From an uncultured Lachnospiraceae bacterium (GTDB lineage Bacteria > Bacillota > Clostridia > Lachnospirales > Lachnospiraceae), in the NCBI GenBank assembly GCA_910588845.1, contig CAJURU010000060.1, positions 1 to 9,341 on the forward strand: a stretch of 9,341 bases of DNA, in the 5' to 3' direction. A program made the translations under genes and the position numbers. The notes beneath the pieces were generated by a model that was not told the DNA's origin, did no database searches, and saw nothing but the letters and a program-made list of their open reading frames with translations. Positions 1-6,713 of the stretch are shown in pieces; position 1 is the first letter of the stretch; each line of letters starts with the position of its first letter.

Positions 1-1236
1 TCCATACTGACACTGGAGCCAGCGGATTCCATCCGTTTCCTTTACAGGCATTTCCTGTCAAAGCTTACAGATAAATCCCTGAATGCCTTTTACTATGCCT
101 GCTCCTATGCCAAAGTGGATTATTCCAGGTTTATGAATGCAACAGCATCTATGGCATTGAAACTAATCCCCAAATCTTTAGAGACACAGCCCGTTTTTTT
201 ATGCATTGATGATACCATTGTTCCCAAATATGGAAAGAAATTTGAGGATGTCTCAAAACTCTTTGACCATTCCGCGCACAACGGCAGCGGCTACCTGAAC
301 GGACACTGCTTTGTGAGTGTCATGCTCTGCGTGCCGTTATGGGACAAAGACAGGATTGTTTACCAGGCGCTGCCGCTTTCCTACCGGATGTGGCAGAAAA
401 AAGAGTCCAAGCTGGAACTTGCCGCTTCCATGGTACGGCAGGTCATGCCTGAGTTGGCGGAAAAGAAAAATGTCATCCTCCTGTGTGGCAGCTGGTACAC
501 AAAAGGGGATCTGGTTTCTGTCGTGGATGAATACCAAAACCTTGGCCTGATTGGGAATGCAAGGTATGACTCTGTCCTTTATGACCTTGCCCCGCAGCCG
601 ACCGGAAAAAGGGGCAGGCCTGCAAAACATGGGAAACGCCTTTCGGCGGAAAGGGATTTTACACTTTCGGACGAAAAAATAGGCGGTTATTATATTGGGA
701 CGCGCCGTGTCCTTACAAATATTTTCGGCACAAGGGAAGTCCTTGCCTATGTGACAGCCACAGAGAAGGAGGGCGGTTCCAGGCGCCTGTTCTTCAGTAC
801 GGTTTTCCCAACACAGCTGCAGGTTTTTTGTGCATGTCAGGAAAAGGCCCCATTGAACCAGACGGGGAGTGCCTGGATGGATTATATCCCTTTATTCCTG
901 TACGCATTCAGATGGAATATTGAAGTCGGCTATTACGAGCAGAAAACCTTCTGGTCGCTGTGCAGCTATATGGTACGCAGCCGGAAAGGGATTGAAATGC
1001 TGGTGAATCTGATCAACATAGCTTACTGCGCGATGAAACTGCTGCCATACCAGGAGGAAGCATTTTCAAAGTACCGTAAGGAAAGCGTACAGGATTTCAG
1101 GTTTGCACTCAGCGAAAGGATCCGGCAGGAGGTATTTTTTGCCACTTTCGTGAAAAAGAGCGAAAATATAATAAAATCATCTGCCCTTATGAGAACCTTG
1201 AAATATCTTGTCCGACAAAAGGAGCACTATTTATAA
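1..1236 (+). CDS. IS4-type DDE transposase, 5'-truncated by the window edge
   Basis: The reading frame is open from base 1 to the TAA at 1234-1236 (411 codons). A GTG at 115 is internal to this frame and has no ribosome binding site, so the true start lies upstream of the window. The protein resembles DDE transposases of the IS4/IS701 type. Numbering from codon 115, the first catalytic Asp is in the C-I-D-D-T motif (D32/D33, bases 208-213), followed by the usual lysine/glycine-rich KYGKK stretch. The C-terminal signature Y(2)R(3)E(6)K is complete: Y263, R266, E270, K277 (from base 901). A basic PTGKRGRPAKHGK stretch lies between them. The second catalytic Asp is expected in a D-S-W-Y motif, but here the codon at 487-489 is GGC, giving C-G-S-W-Y. 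The frame has no stops or frameshifts, so if the element is dead it is recently dead. Recognition as a transposase is secure; the exact IS family name is not. Confidence 0.88.
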   Translation, partial: SILTLEPADSIRFLYRHFLSKLTDKSLNAFYYACSYAKVDYSRFMNATASMALKLIPKSLETQPVFLCIDDTIVPKYGKKFEDVSKLFDHSAHNGSGYLNGHCFVSVMLCVPLWDKDRIVYQALPLSYRMWQKKESKLELAASMVRQVMPELAEKKNVILLCGSWYTKGDLVSVVDEYQNLGLIGNARYDSVLYDLAPQPTGKRGRPAKHGKRLSAERDFTLSDEKIGGYYIGTRRVLTNIFGTREVLAYVTATEKEGGSRRLFFSTVFPTQLQVFCACQEKAPLNQTGSAWMDYIPLFLYAFRWNIEVGYYEQKTFWSLCSYMVRSRKGIEMLVNLINIAYCAMKLLPYQEEAFSKYRKESVQDFRFALSERIRQEVFFATFVKKSENIIKSSALMRTLKYLVRQKEHYL

Positions 1237-1237
1237 T
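1208..1237 (+). promoter_or_regulatory. Possible outward-facing promoter at the end of the transposase gene
   Basis: TTGTCC (1208-1213) and TATAAT (1232-1237) are separated by 18 bases. The -10 is perfect and overlaps the stop codon; the -35 matches 4 of 6. It would fire out of the element, antisense to rlmD. An A/T-rich sequence produces such matches by chance, so this is only suggestive. Confidence 0.25.
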
Positions 1238-1374
1238 AGTTGTAAAGTGGTGGATACTAATTTAACAGACATTATTTTAAATATTTAATTCCATCATCTT
1301 GCTCTTTTTATCAGCAAGGTGGACACTACAAGACACGCTGATTGCCCAAACCCTAAGCGCTTAAAAAAGGAGTT
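1237..1374. other. Gap between transposase and rlmD 3' ends; probable right flank or terminus of the IS
   Basis: This A/T-rich gap contains no gene. The 11-mer GGTGGATACTA at 1249-1259 recurs as GGTGGACACTA at 1318-1328 in the same orientation (10 of 11 identical). One copy may mark the right end of the element. The left terminus is outside the window, so terminal inverted repeats and target duplications cannot be defined. A 6-bp hairpin (CTTGCT 1298-1303 with AGCAAG 1313-1318) lies between the copies. I see no good rho-independent terminator for rlmD here. Confidence 0.35.
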
Positions 1375-2790
1375 CTACACATGTCTCCTTTGTATTCCCA
1401 CCACACATTCTACATTCGCTGAAAAAGGAAACATATCTACGCAGCATACCCGCTCCACCATATAACCGCGCGCCTGCAAAATCTCCAAATCCCTTGCCAA
1501 ACTAGTGGGCTTACAAGAAATATAAACCATTTTCTCCACGCCGTAACGGATAATGCGCTCCAACGCTTTGGGATGAATCCCATCTCTGGGCGGGTCGAGT
1601 ACGATGAACCCCGGAACTTCCGCGATGTCATCGAGAACCTTAAACACATCCCCGGCAAGAAATTCGCAATTATGCAATCCATTCAAAGAAGCGTTCTCCT
1701 TCGCAGCCTCCACCGCCTCTTCCACAATCTCCACGCCGATGACTTTCTGCGCCACAGGAGCAAGAATCTGCGCAATCGTCCCCGTTCCGCTATACAAATC
1801 ATAAATCACCCTGCCATTCCCACTATCCGCAACATATTCCCGCGCCGTCTCGTACAAAACTTCGGCGCCAAGAGAATTTGTCTGAAAAAAGGAAAAGGGC
1901 GTAATCCGAAAACGCAGGCCCAATATTTCTTCATAAAAATAATCTTGCCCATACAAAATATGCGTTCCCTCATTAATCACCGCATCCGCCAGACTGTCAT
2001 TGTGGGTATGCAAAATGCCGACAATCTTCCCATCCAGTTCCAACTGCTGCAAAACTTCCCGGAACTCAGCTAACAGACCGTCCTCTTGTTCGCTATCCAT
2101 CTGGCTTGTCGTCACCAAATCCACAAGTATTTCCCCAGTCTTTACCGCCTTTCGCACCAGCAAATGGCGCAAGTACCCACTGTGGCGCATCTTGTGGTAA
2201 TAGGACGTATTCTGCTCCTGAAAATAAGACAGCGCCGATGAAAGTATCCGCGAATAATCCTCATCCACAATCTTACATCCTGCCACCGTCACAATATCAT
2301 GAAAACTGCCGCGTTTATGCATCCCCAAACAAAGCGGACCATCCTTGTAACTGTCTCCAAAAGAAAACTCCATCTTATTGCGGTAAGCAAGTTGCCGGGG
2401 ACTGCTTTTTATTCCCTCAAAAATATCTAAAAAAGTTCTTCCGCCTCTCTGCTGCTGGTAGGGAGCGCACACTGGTTCCAGGAGATCCCGTACCTGCTGC
2501 TCTTTTAACGCCAATTGCTTTTCATAATCCAAATTCAAAAACGTGCAGCCTCCGCAGAGCCCAAAGTGCTCACATGGAACCTCCGCCAATTCTGAGGGTG
2601 ATTTCTCCAGCACTTCCAACAGCCTTCCTTCGCCCCTCCCTTTTCTGACTTTATTGACAGAAAAGGAAATCCGCTGACCTGGAAGGACATTTTTCACGAC
2701 AACCTTCTTCCCTTCCTCCAGCATCACAATCCCTTTATTGGGAAAATCTATCCGCTCTACGATTCCCTCATATACTTGTCCTTTTTTCAT
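1375..2790 (-). CDS. rlmD: 23S rRNA (uracil-C5)-methyltransferase, RlmD/RlmCD (RumA) family
   Basis: A SAM-dependent enzyme that methylates C5 of uracil in 23S rRNA. In Gram-positives one RlmCD enzyme is known to modify both U747 and U1939, but the sequence alone does not prove dual specificity. The 471-residue protein has, in order: an N-terminal TRAM-like RNA-binding domain (about 1-60); [4Fe-4S] cysteines C73, C79 and C82 in CEHFGLCGGC, with C172 as probable fourth ligand; F-F-Q-T-N (301-305); SAM motif DLYSGTG (331-337); DPPRDG (399-404); the nucleophile in I-S-C-K-P (C426); and the DMFPFSANVE motif with the likely base E461. Lys replaces the more usual Asn in the S-C-N-P motif. The ATG at 2790 was chosen over an in-frame ATG at 2880 because AAGGAGAGG lies just upstream and the family begins at the TRAM domain. 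The extra 30 codons would be translated from the hairpin-rich element. It is downstream of the small membrane protein gene, from which a terminator separates it. Confidence 0.93.
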   Translation of the reverse strand: MKKGQVYEGIVERIDFPNKGIVMLEEGKKVVVKNVLPGQRISFSVNKVRKGRGEGRLLEVLEKSPSELAEVPCEHFGLCGGCTFLNLDYEKQLALKEQQVRDLLEPVCAPYQQQRGGRTFLDIFEGIKSSPRQLAYRNKMEFSFGDSYKDGPLCLGMHKRGSFHDIVTVAGCKIVDEDYSRILSSALSYFQEQNTSYYHKMRHSGYLRHLLVRKAVKTGEILVDLVTTSQMDSEQEDGLLAEFREVLQQLELDGKIVGILHTHNDSLADAVINEGTHILYGQDYFYEEILGLRFRITPFSFFQTNSLGAEVLYETAREYVADSGNGRVIYDLYSGTGTIAQILAPVAQKVIGVEIVEEAVEAAKENASLNGLHNCEFLAGDVFKVLDDIAEVPGFIVLDPPRDGIHPKALERIIRYGVEKMVYISCKPTSLARDLEILQARGYMVERVCCVDMFPFSANVECVVGIQRRHV

Positions 2791-2828
2791 AATCGTCCTC
2801 TCCTTAAAGACTTCTATAATAGAACAAC

Positions 2829-3064
2829 GTGGGCAAACCCACTTCAACCCCCAGCCCCTATTCATGGGGGCGCTGGACATCCTGCGGATGTCCGTTTAGC
2901 GCGGACCGCAGTGAAACGCAGACTGGCTTGCACACTTTGCTGCGCCGAGCACAGTCGCTTTAGCGACATATTTCCTTTTGTGCGAGTGCGCATAGTTGTT
3001 TTAGTCTTATAGGAAAGATACTTTCACGCTTTAGCGTGACAAGGTCTTTCCTATAAGACTAAAA
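2829..3064. repeat. Hairpin-dense intergenic element upstream of rlmD
   Basis: This gene-free stretch is visibly more G/C-rich than its neighbours and folds almost end to end. Stems seen: GTGGG/CCCAC (2829-2842); GGACATCC/GGATGTCC with a 3-nt loop (2875-2893), itself closed by GCGCT (2870-2874) and AGCGC (2898-2902); GCGG/CCGC (2901-2909); GTCGC-TTTA-GCGAC (2954-2967); and the long inverted repeat 2999-3064, whose internal hairpin TCACGC-TTTA-GCGTGA shares the CGCTTTAGCG core with the preceding stem. It resembles a dispersed palindromic (REP- or MITE-like) element or a structured leader RNA of rlmD. I cannot see other copies in this window, so a repeat-family assignment is inference. It holds no credible protein-coding gene. 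Confidence 0.55.
2999..3064. repeat. Perfect 20-bp inverted repeat with nested hairpin
   Basis: The arms 2999-3018 and 3045-3064 are exact reverse complements (20 of 20). The 26-base centre contains a second hairpin (TCACGC 3024-3029, GCGTGA 3034-3039, loop TTTA), and CTT (3021-3023) can also pair with AAG (3041-3043). The result is a nearly continuous 66-base hairpin. It directly abuts the terminator of the small membrane protein gene. It has oligo-T/oligo-A ends, so it could act as a bidirectional terminator, a cruciform or the terminus of a mobile palindromic element. Confidence 0.8.
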
Positions 3065-3091
3065 AGGCTCCCACAATACCATGTGGGAGCC
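3061..3091 (-). terminator. Rho-independent terminator of the small membrane protein gene
   Basis: GGCTCCCACA (3066-3075) and TGTGGGAGCC (3082-3091) form a perfect 10-bp G/C-rich stem with a 6-base loop. Read on the minus strand, the stem is followed directly by five U residues (3065-3061). It lies 24 bases past the stop of the 85-residue membrane protein gene. Confidence 0.88.
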
Positions 3092-3115
3092 TCTCTTCTT
3101 CATAATAAGCTCTTC

Positions 3116-3373
3116 TTATTCTTTCTCATCCTCATCATCAAAGAAGTCTTCATCTTCAAAATCATCCTCAAAGTCGTCCTCAAAATCTTCCAGATAATCA
3201 GGTGTAAAGAAACGATAAACTCCATATGCAATTGCCGCAACGGCTACGACTGCGCCTGCAATTGCACAAATCCACAGAAGCTTAGATTTCTTCTTCTCAC
3301 ATTCCTCCTCTTTGTGTAAAAGTTCGTTCAGCTTCACTGAACTTAAAAAATTATCCATCTTTTCTCTATTCAT
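3116..3373 (-). CDS. Small single-pass membrane protein with acidic, repetitive C-terminal tail
   Basis: I do not recognise a named family. The 85-residue product has three parts. The first is a short charged N-terminal segment (about 1-32) rich in Lys and Glu. The second is one strongly hydrophobic helix (about 33-54, WICAIAGAVVAVAAIAYGVY). The third is a tail (about 58-85) made almost wholly of Asp, Glu and Phe in short E-D-F-E-D-D-type repeats. There is no signal-peptidase site or lipobox, so it is probably anchored by the single helix. Which side the acidic tail faces is uncertain; the positive charge before the helix would favour a cytoplasmic N-terminus. The ATG at 3373 was chosen because GGAGG (3383-3379) lies 5 bases upstream; an in-frame ATG 33 bases earlier has no such site. 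It is downstream of pcrA by about 250 bases on the same strand and has its own terminator. Similar small TM-plus-acidic proteins occur in Lachnospiraceae as hypotheticals, to my recollection. Confidence 0.8.
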   Translation of the reverse strand: MNREKMDNFLSSVKLNELLHKEEECEKKKSKLLWICAIAGAVVAVAAIAYGVYRFFTPDYLEDFEDDFEDDFEDEDFFDDEDEKE

Positions 3374-3416
3374 GATTTCCTCCATTCCGTGCATCTTACA
3401 GCACAAATAGGCAATT

Positions 3417-3442
3417 CGTGAAAAAGTTATAACTTTCTCACG
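3417..3442. promoter_or_regulatory. Near-perfect palindrome in the leader of the small membrane protein gene
   Basis: A 26-base palindrome with 13-base half-sites (CGTGAAAAAGTTA and TAACTTTCTCACG) and one mismatched pair, 43 bases upstream of the start codon. The size and symmetry suit a dimeric repressor site; it could instead fold as a leader hairpin. No protein is identified that would bind it. Confidence 0.4.
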
Positions 3443-3621
3443 CTTACCTTTATTTTCTTTAAAATTCCGACGAATTATTCCGCCTATCGTTCCAAATTTG
3501 AGTTCCCGTCTTGTTACAGCTCAACGTAACTTAAATCCATATGACAAAAAGAATACATCCGAACTCTCTATGCCATATTATAGCACACCTTTGCCCATTA
3601 TCATACCAATTTTTGCAAATT

Positions 3622-5880
3622 TTATACTTTTTTTAGTTTTGCAAATGAGGCAAACATCTTCTTCGTACCGACCCGGTCAAAATCTACGGTTACCTCATAA
3701 TCTCTACCGCCTTCCACAATCTGCACAACCGTTCCTTCCCCAAATTTGATATGTTTTACCCGGTCCCCGCTGGCATATTCCAGAGAAATTCCGCTGGTCG
3801 TATTGCTGGAAAATGATGTGCTCTGGTATGGCTTTTTCTGATATGGCTTGCTCTGGGCGTTTCCAACTGTAAAAATCGGATTCACCTTGGAGCCGGCCTG
3901 CCGGAAAGGCCGTGCAGACGTTTCACTCGATTTCTCCGTCTCGCCCCTGCCAACGGACGCCCCTTCTAACAGGCTTCCCGGTATCTCCTTGACAAAGCGG
4001 GATACTTTATTATATTGCGTCTCACCGCGAAGCATACGTTGTCTAGCACACGAAATCGTGAGATTCGTCATCGCGCGCGTAATTCCCACATAGCAGAGTC
4101 GCCGCTCCTCCTCAATCTCCATGGGATCATCTGAGACAATCGTCATATAACTTGGAAACAGGCCATCCTCCATACCTGCCAGATACACGTTGGGGAATTC
4201 CAGCCCCTTGGCGCTATGTAATGTCATCAGTACCACGTAATCGCTGCCCTCCTGCAAATTGTCTATATCGGCAACAAGCGCTACCTCCTCAAGAAATCCG
4301 CTTAACGTAGGTTCCTCCTCAGCGCTCTCTTCATAAGCCACCGCCTTGCTGATTAACTCGTCGATATTCTCAATACGCGCCAAGGCTTCGTCCGTGTTTT
4401 CTGCCTCCAATTCCTGAACATACCCCGTCTCATCAATGACCTCCTGCAAGATTTGTGAAACGCTAAGGTATTCTATCTTGCTACGCATTGACTGGATCAG
4501 CGTCACAAAAGGCTTAATCTTCACCCCGGCCCGTCCAATGCTCGGGATATCGTCCGCCATTTTCAGTGCATTGTAAAAACTCAAATCCATGTCCGCAGCG
4601 TAATCCTGTACACGCCCCAGCGTAGCAGCCCCTATCCCACGCTTGGGAACATTGATAATGCGCCGCACCGCCAAGTCGTCTCTGCCGTTATCAATCGTCT
4701 TTAAGTAAGCGAGCAAGTCCTTAATCTCTTTCCTTGCATAGAAATTTACACCGCCCACGACACGATAAGGCGTGTTACTCACCACAAACCGCTCCTCAAA
4801 AAGACGGGACTGCGCGTTGGTGCGGTATAAAATCGCGCAATCGCCATAACTGCATTTCCCTTCCCGTACACTCCTCTGGATATCCCTTACCACATAATCC
4901 GCTTCCTCATAGGCAGAATCAAACTGCTGGAAATTAATCTTCTCGCCCGCCTCATTTTCCGTCCACAAACTCTTGGGCTTCCTGCCCACATTATTGGCAA
5001 TCACACGATTTGCCGCGTCTAAAATATTCTGTGTGGAACGGTAATTCTGCTCCAACTTAATTACTTTCGCATCGGGGTAGACCTCCTCAAAATTGAGAAT
5101 ATTCTTGATATTCGCCCCACGGAATTTGTAGATTGACTGGTCGTCATCCCCCACCACGCATAAATTCCGGTATTTATCTGCCAACAGGCGGATGAGTTCA
5201 AACTGCGCCGTGTTCGTATCCTGATACTCATCCACCATGATATATTTAAAACGTTCCTGATAATTGTCAAGCACTTGCGCGTCGTGCTTAAAAAGTTCTA
5301 CTGTCTTTACAAGCAAATCATCAAAATCAAGCGCATTATTCTTATGCAGCATCGCCTGGTACTCCCGGTAAACCGCTGCCTGCCTTTCTTTGGCAAAATC
5401 GCCCGCGGCGCGCCGTGTAAATTCCTCCGGTGAGATTAATTCATTTTTGGAAGAAGAAATCACTCCTAAAAGCATTTTTTCCTTATATATCTTCGTATCA
5501 ACCTGCAAGCGTTTGCAGACTTCCTTCATCAAAGACTTCTGGTCATCTGTGTCATATATAGTAAAATGGTTATCGTAACCGAGACGGTCAATATAACGCC
5601 GCAAAATGCGCACGCAGGCAGCATGGAAGGTTGAGACCCAGATGCTTTCCGAACCAAATCCTACAAGCTTGTCAATACGCTCCCGCATCTCCTGAGCCGC
5701 CTTATTGGTAAACGTGATTGCCAGAATATGGTAGGGATTAACGCCCTTCTCCTCAATCAGGCAAACCGTTCTGTGCGTCAGCACCCTGGTCTTGCCAGAG
5801 CCCGCCCCCGCCAAAATCAACAGCGGCCCTTCCGTGCAGAAGACTGCCTCCTGCTGCATAGAATTTAAGTTCTCGTACAT
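3622..5880 (-). CDS. pcrA: ATP-dependent 3'-5' DNA helicase PcrA (UvrD/Rep family, SF1A)
   Basis: A cytoplasmic helicase acting in nucleotide excision repair, removal of RecA or stalled polymerases from DNA, and rolling-circle plasmid replication. At 752 residues it matches PcrA length. All SF1A motifs are present: Q motif (LNSMQQEAV, 5-13), Walker A AGAGSGKT (24-31), Ia (ITFTNKAA, 55-62), Walker B DEYQDTN (217-223), III GDDDQSIYKFRGA (244-256), IV QNYRS (278-282), V TLHSAKGLEF (553-562) and VI EEERRLCYVGITRA (590-603). A low-complexity linker (about 640-700, with a KPYQKKPYQ repeat) leads to a C-terminal Tudor-like module (about 704-752, GDRVKHIKFGEGTV), known in PcrA to contact RNA polymerase. 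The start is supported by GGAGG 9 bases upstream and a near-consensus promoter. The usual partner ligA is not seen in the window: the next gene downstream is the small membrane protein. No frameshift or missing motif. Confidence 0.97.
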   Translation of the reverse strand: MYENLNSMQQEAVFCTEGPLLILAGAGSGKTRVLTHRTVCLIEEKGVNPYHILAITFTNKAAQEMRERIDKLVGFGSESIWVSTFHAACVRILRRYIDRLGYDNHFTIYDTDDQKSLMKEVCKRLQVDTKIYKEKMLLGVISSSKNELISPEEFTRRAAGDFAKERQAAVYREYQAMLHKNNALDFDDLLVKTVELFKHDAQVLDNYQERFKYIMVDEYQDTNTAQFELIRLLADKYRNLCVVGDDDQSIYKFRGANIKNILNFEEVYPDAKVIKLEQNYRSTQNILDAANRVIANNVGRKPKSLWTENEAGEKINFQQFDSAYEEADYVVRDIQRSVREGKCSYGDCAILYRTNAQSRLFEERFVVSNTPYRVVGGVNFYARKEIKDLLAYLKTIDNGRDDLAVRRIINVPKRGIGAATLGRVQDYAADMDLSFYNALKMADDIPSIGRAGVKIKPFVTLIQSMRSKIEYLSVSQILQEVIDETGYVQELEAENTDEALARIENIDELISKAVAYEESAEEEPTLSGFLEEVALVADIDNLQEGSDYVVLMTLHSAKGLEFPNVYLAGMEDGLFPSYMTIVSDDPMEIEEERRLCYVGITRAMTNLTISCARQRMLRGETQYNKVSRFVKEIPGSLLEGASVGRGETEKSSETSARPFRQAGSKVNPIFTVGNAQSKPYQKKPYQSTSFSSNTTSGISLEYASGDRVKHIKFGEGTVVQIVEGGRDYEVTVDFDRVGTKKMFASFAKLKKV

Positions 5881-5919
5881 ATTTTATTTCCTCCCTGGTA
5901 CACGTTCAAACATATGTTT

Positions 5920-5948
5920 ATTATAGTGTATCTTTTTTTATATTTCAA
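5920..5948 (-). promoter_or_regulatory. pcrA promoter (sigma-A-like)
   Basis: On the minus strand, TTGAAA (5948-5943), a 17-base spacer and a perfect TATAAT (5925-5920) lie about 40 bases upstream of the pcrA start. Spacing and both hexamers are close to consensus. Confidence 0.8.
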
Positions 5949-5966
5949 CCAGTTTTCTTTCATAAT

Positions 5967-6033
5967 TATGGAAAAGCAACAAACTACTTCTCATCTGATA
6001 TATGGAAAAGCAACAAACTGCTTGTCATCTGAT
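5967..6033. repeat. Tandem pair of 33-bp direct repeats between pcrA and the DUF1836 gene
   Basis: Copy 1 is 5967-5999 and copy 2 is 6001-6033, a period of 34 bases. Each begins TATGGAAAAGCAACAAACT and ends TCATCTGAT; they differ at 2 of 33 positions. Copy 2 contains the -35 hexamer TTGTCA of the DUF1836 promoter, where copy 1 has TTCTCA. The period is about three helical turns, so a protein bound to both copies would sit on the same face of the DNA. A duplicated operator is therefore a reasonable reading. Confidence 0.75.
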
Positions 6034-6050
6034 TTTGAATACTATATAAT
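6022..6050 (+). promoter_or_regulatory. Promoter of the DUF1836 gene (sigma-A-like)
   Basis: TTGTCA (6022-6027), a 17-base spacer and a perfect TATAAT (6045-6050). Initiation about 7 bases downstream would fall near 6057, the first base of the GAGGTG ribosome binding site (6057-6062), giving an unusually short 5' leader of about 12 bases. Confidence 0.82.
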
Positions 6051-6068
6051 ATTTTTGAGGTGAAAATT

Positions 6069-6707
6069 ATGACAATTGAAGAAAAAGACTTACTGAACAG
6101 TATACTAAACAGCTTGTCACACATTGACTTTATCAAGCCGGAAGATTTCCCAAACATTGATTTATATATGGATCAGGTGACAACCTTCATGGATACCCAG
6201 CTCTCGGCCTGTAAACGGCACACAGAGGACAAGGTGCTGACAAAGACCATGATTAACAACTATGCTAAAAATAACCTGCTTCCTCCCCCTGTCAAGAAAA
6301 AATACTCCAAGGAACATATGTTGGCCTTGATTTTCATCTACTATTTCAAAAACATTCTGAGCATCGGGGATATACAGGCAATCTTAAATCCCATCACTGA
6401 TAAATATTTTGCGTCCGACGCGAGCTTCAGCCTGGAGGATATTTACACTGAAATCTTTCGACTGGAAAAAGCCGGGATATTAAATATGCAAAAAGACCTT
6501 ACCAGAAAATACCAGACCAGCCTACAGACTTTTACAGACACGCCGCAGGAAGATCAAGCTGAACTACAGCGTTTTGCCTTTATCTGCATGTTATGTTTTG
6601 ATGTATATATGAAAAAACAATTGATTGAGCATATGATTGACGGCCGAATACCAGAAATGGGCAAAGCTAAAAAATCCTCTGAAAAAAGCAAAAAGGCAGA
6701 TAATTAA
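6069..6707 (+). CDS. DUF1836 family protein, predicted HTH DNA-binding regulator
   Basis: The 212-residue protein fits the DUF1836 family of Firmicutes. Diagnostic segments are FPNIDLYMDQVTTFM (27-41), LTKTMINNYAKNNLLPPP (57-74), KKKYSKEH (76-83) and a hydrophobic helix LALIFIYYFKNILSIGDIQ (85-103). The LTKTMINNYAKNNLLPP segment reads like the winged-HTH head of MerR-type regulators. The family member YkrK of Bacillus subtilis is, to my recollection, a repressor of htpX, so a repressor role is plausible but not shown here. The last 15 residues are Lys/Ser-rich and probably disordered. The ATG at 6069 was chosen because GAGGTG lies 6 bases upstream. The in-frame GTG at 6060 overlaps that site and lies almost at the predicted transcript start. 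The gene is divergent from pcrA; the direct repeats in its own promoter suggest autoregulation. No htpX is in the window. Confidence 0.85.
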   Translation: MTIEEKDLLNSILNSLSHIDFIKPEDFPNIDLYMDQVTTFMDTQLSACKRHTEDKVLTKTMINNYAKNNLLPPPVKKKYSKEHMLALIFIYYFKNILSIGDIQAILNPITDKYFASDASFSLEDIYTEIFRLEKAGILNMQKDLTRKYQTSLQTFTDTPQEDQAELQRFAFICMLCFDVYMKKQLIEHMIDGRIPEMGKAKKSSEKSKKADN

Positions 6708-6713
6708 AACAAA

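Noticed and set aside
1573..2073. Plus-strand open frame of 166 codons
   Set aside because: It is antisense to the conserved SAM-binding and catalytic part of rlmD, has no ribosome binding site and resembles no family.
2106..2648. Plus-strand open frame of 180 codons
   Set aside because: It is antisense to the N-terminal half of rlmD; its Pro/Ser-rich composition is typical of a shadow frame.
2791..2880. Thirty-codon N-terminal extension of rlmD
   Set aside because: It is translated from the hairpin-rich element, lies before a good ribosome binding site and is absent from the family.
3083..3319. Plus-strand open frame of 78 codons
   Set aside because: Antisense to the small membrane protein; its Phe/Leu/Ile-rich content is the complement of the acidic repeat codons, and it starts within the terminator stem.
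5967..6033. CRISPR-like reading of the tandem 33-bp repeats
   Set aside because: There are only two copies separated by a single base, with no spacers and no cas genes.
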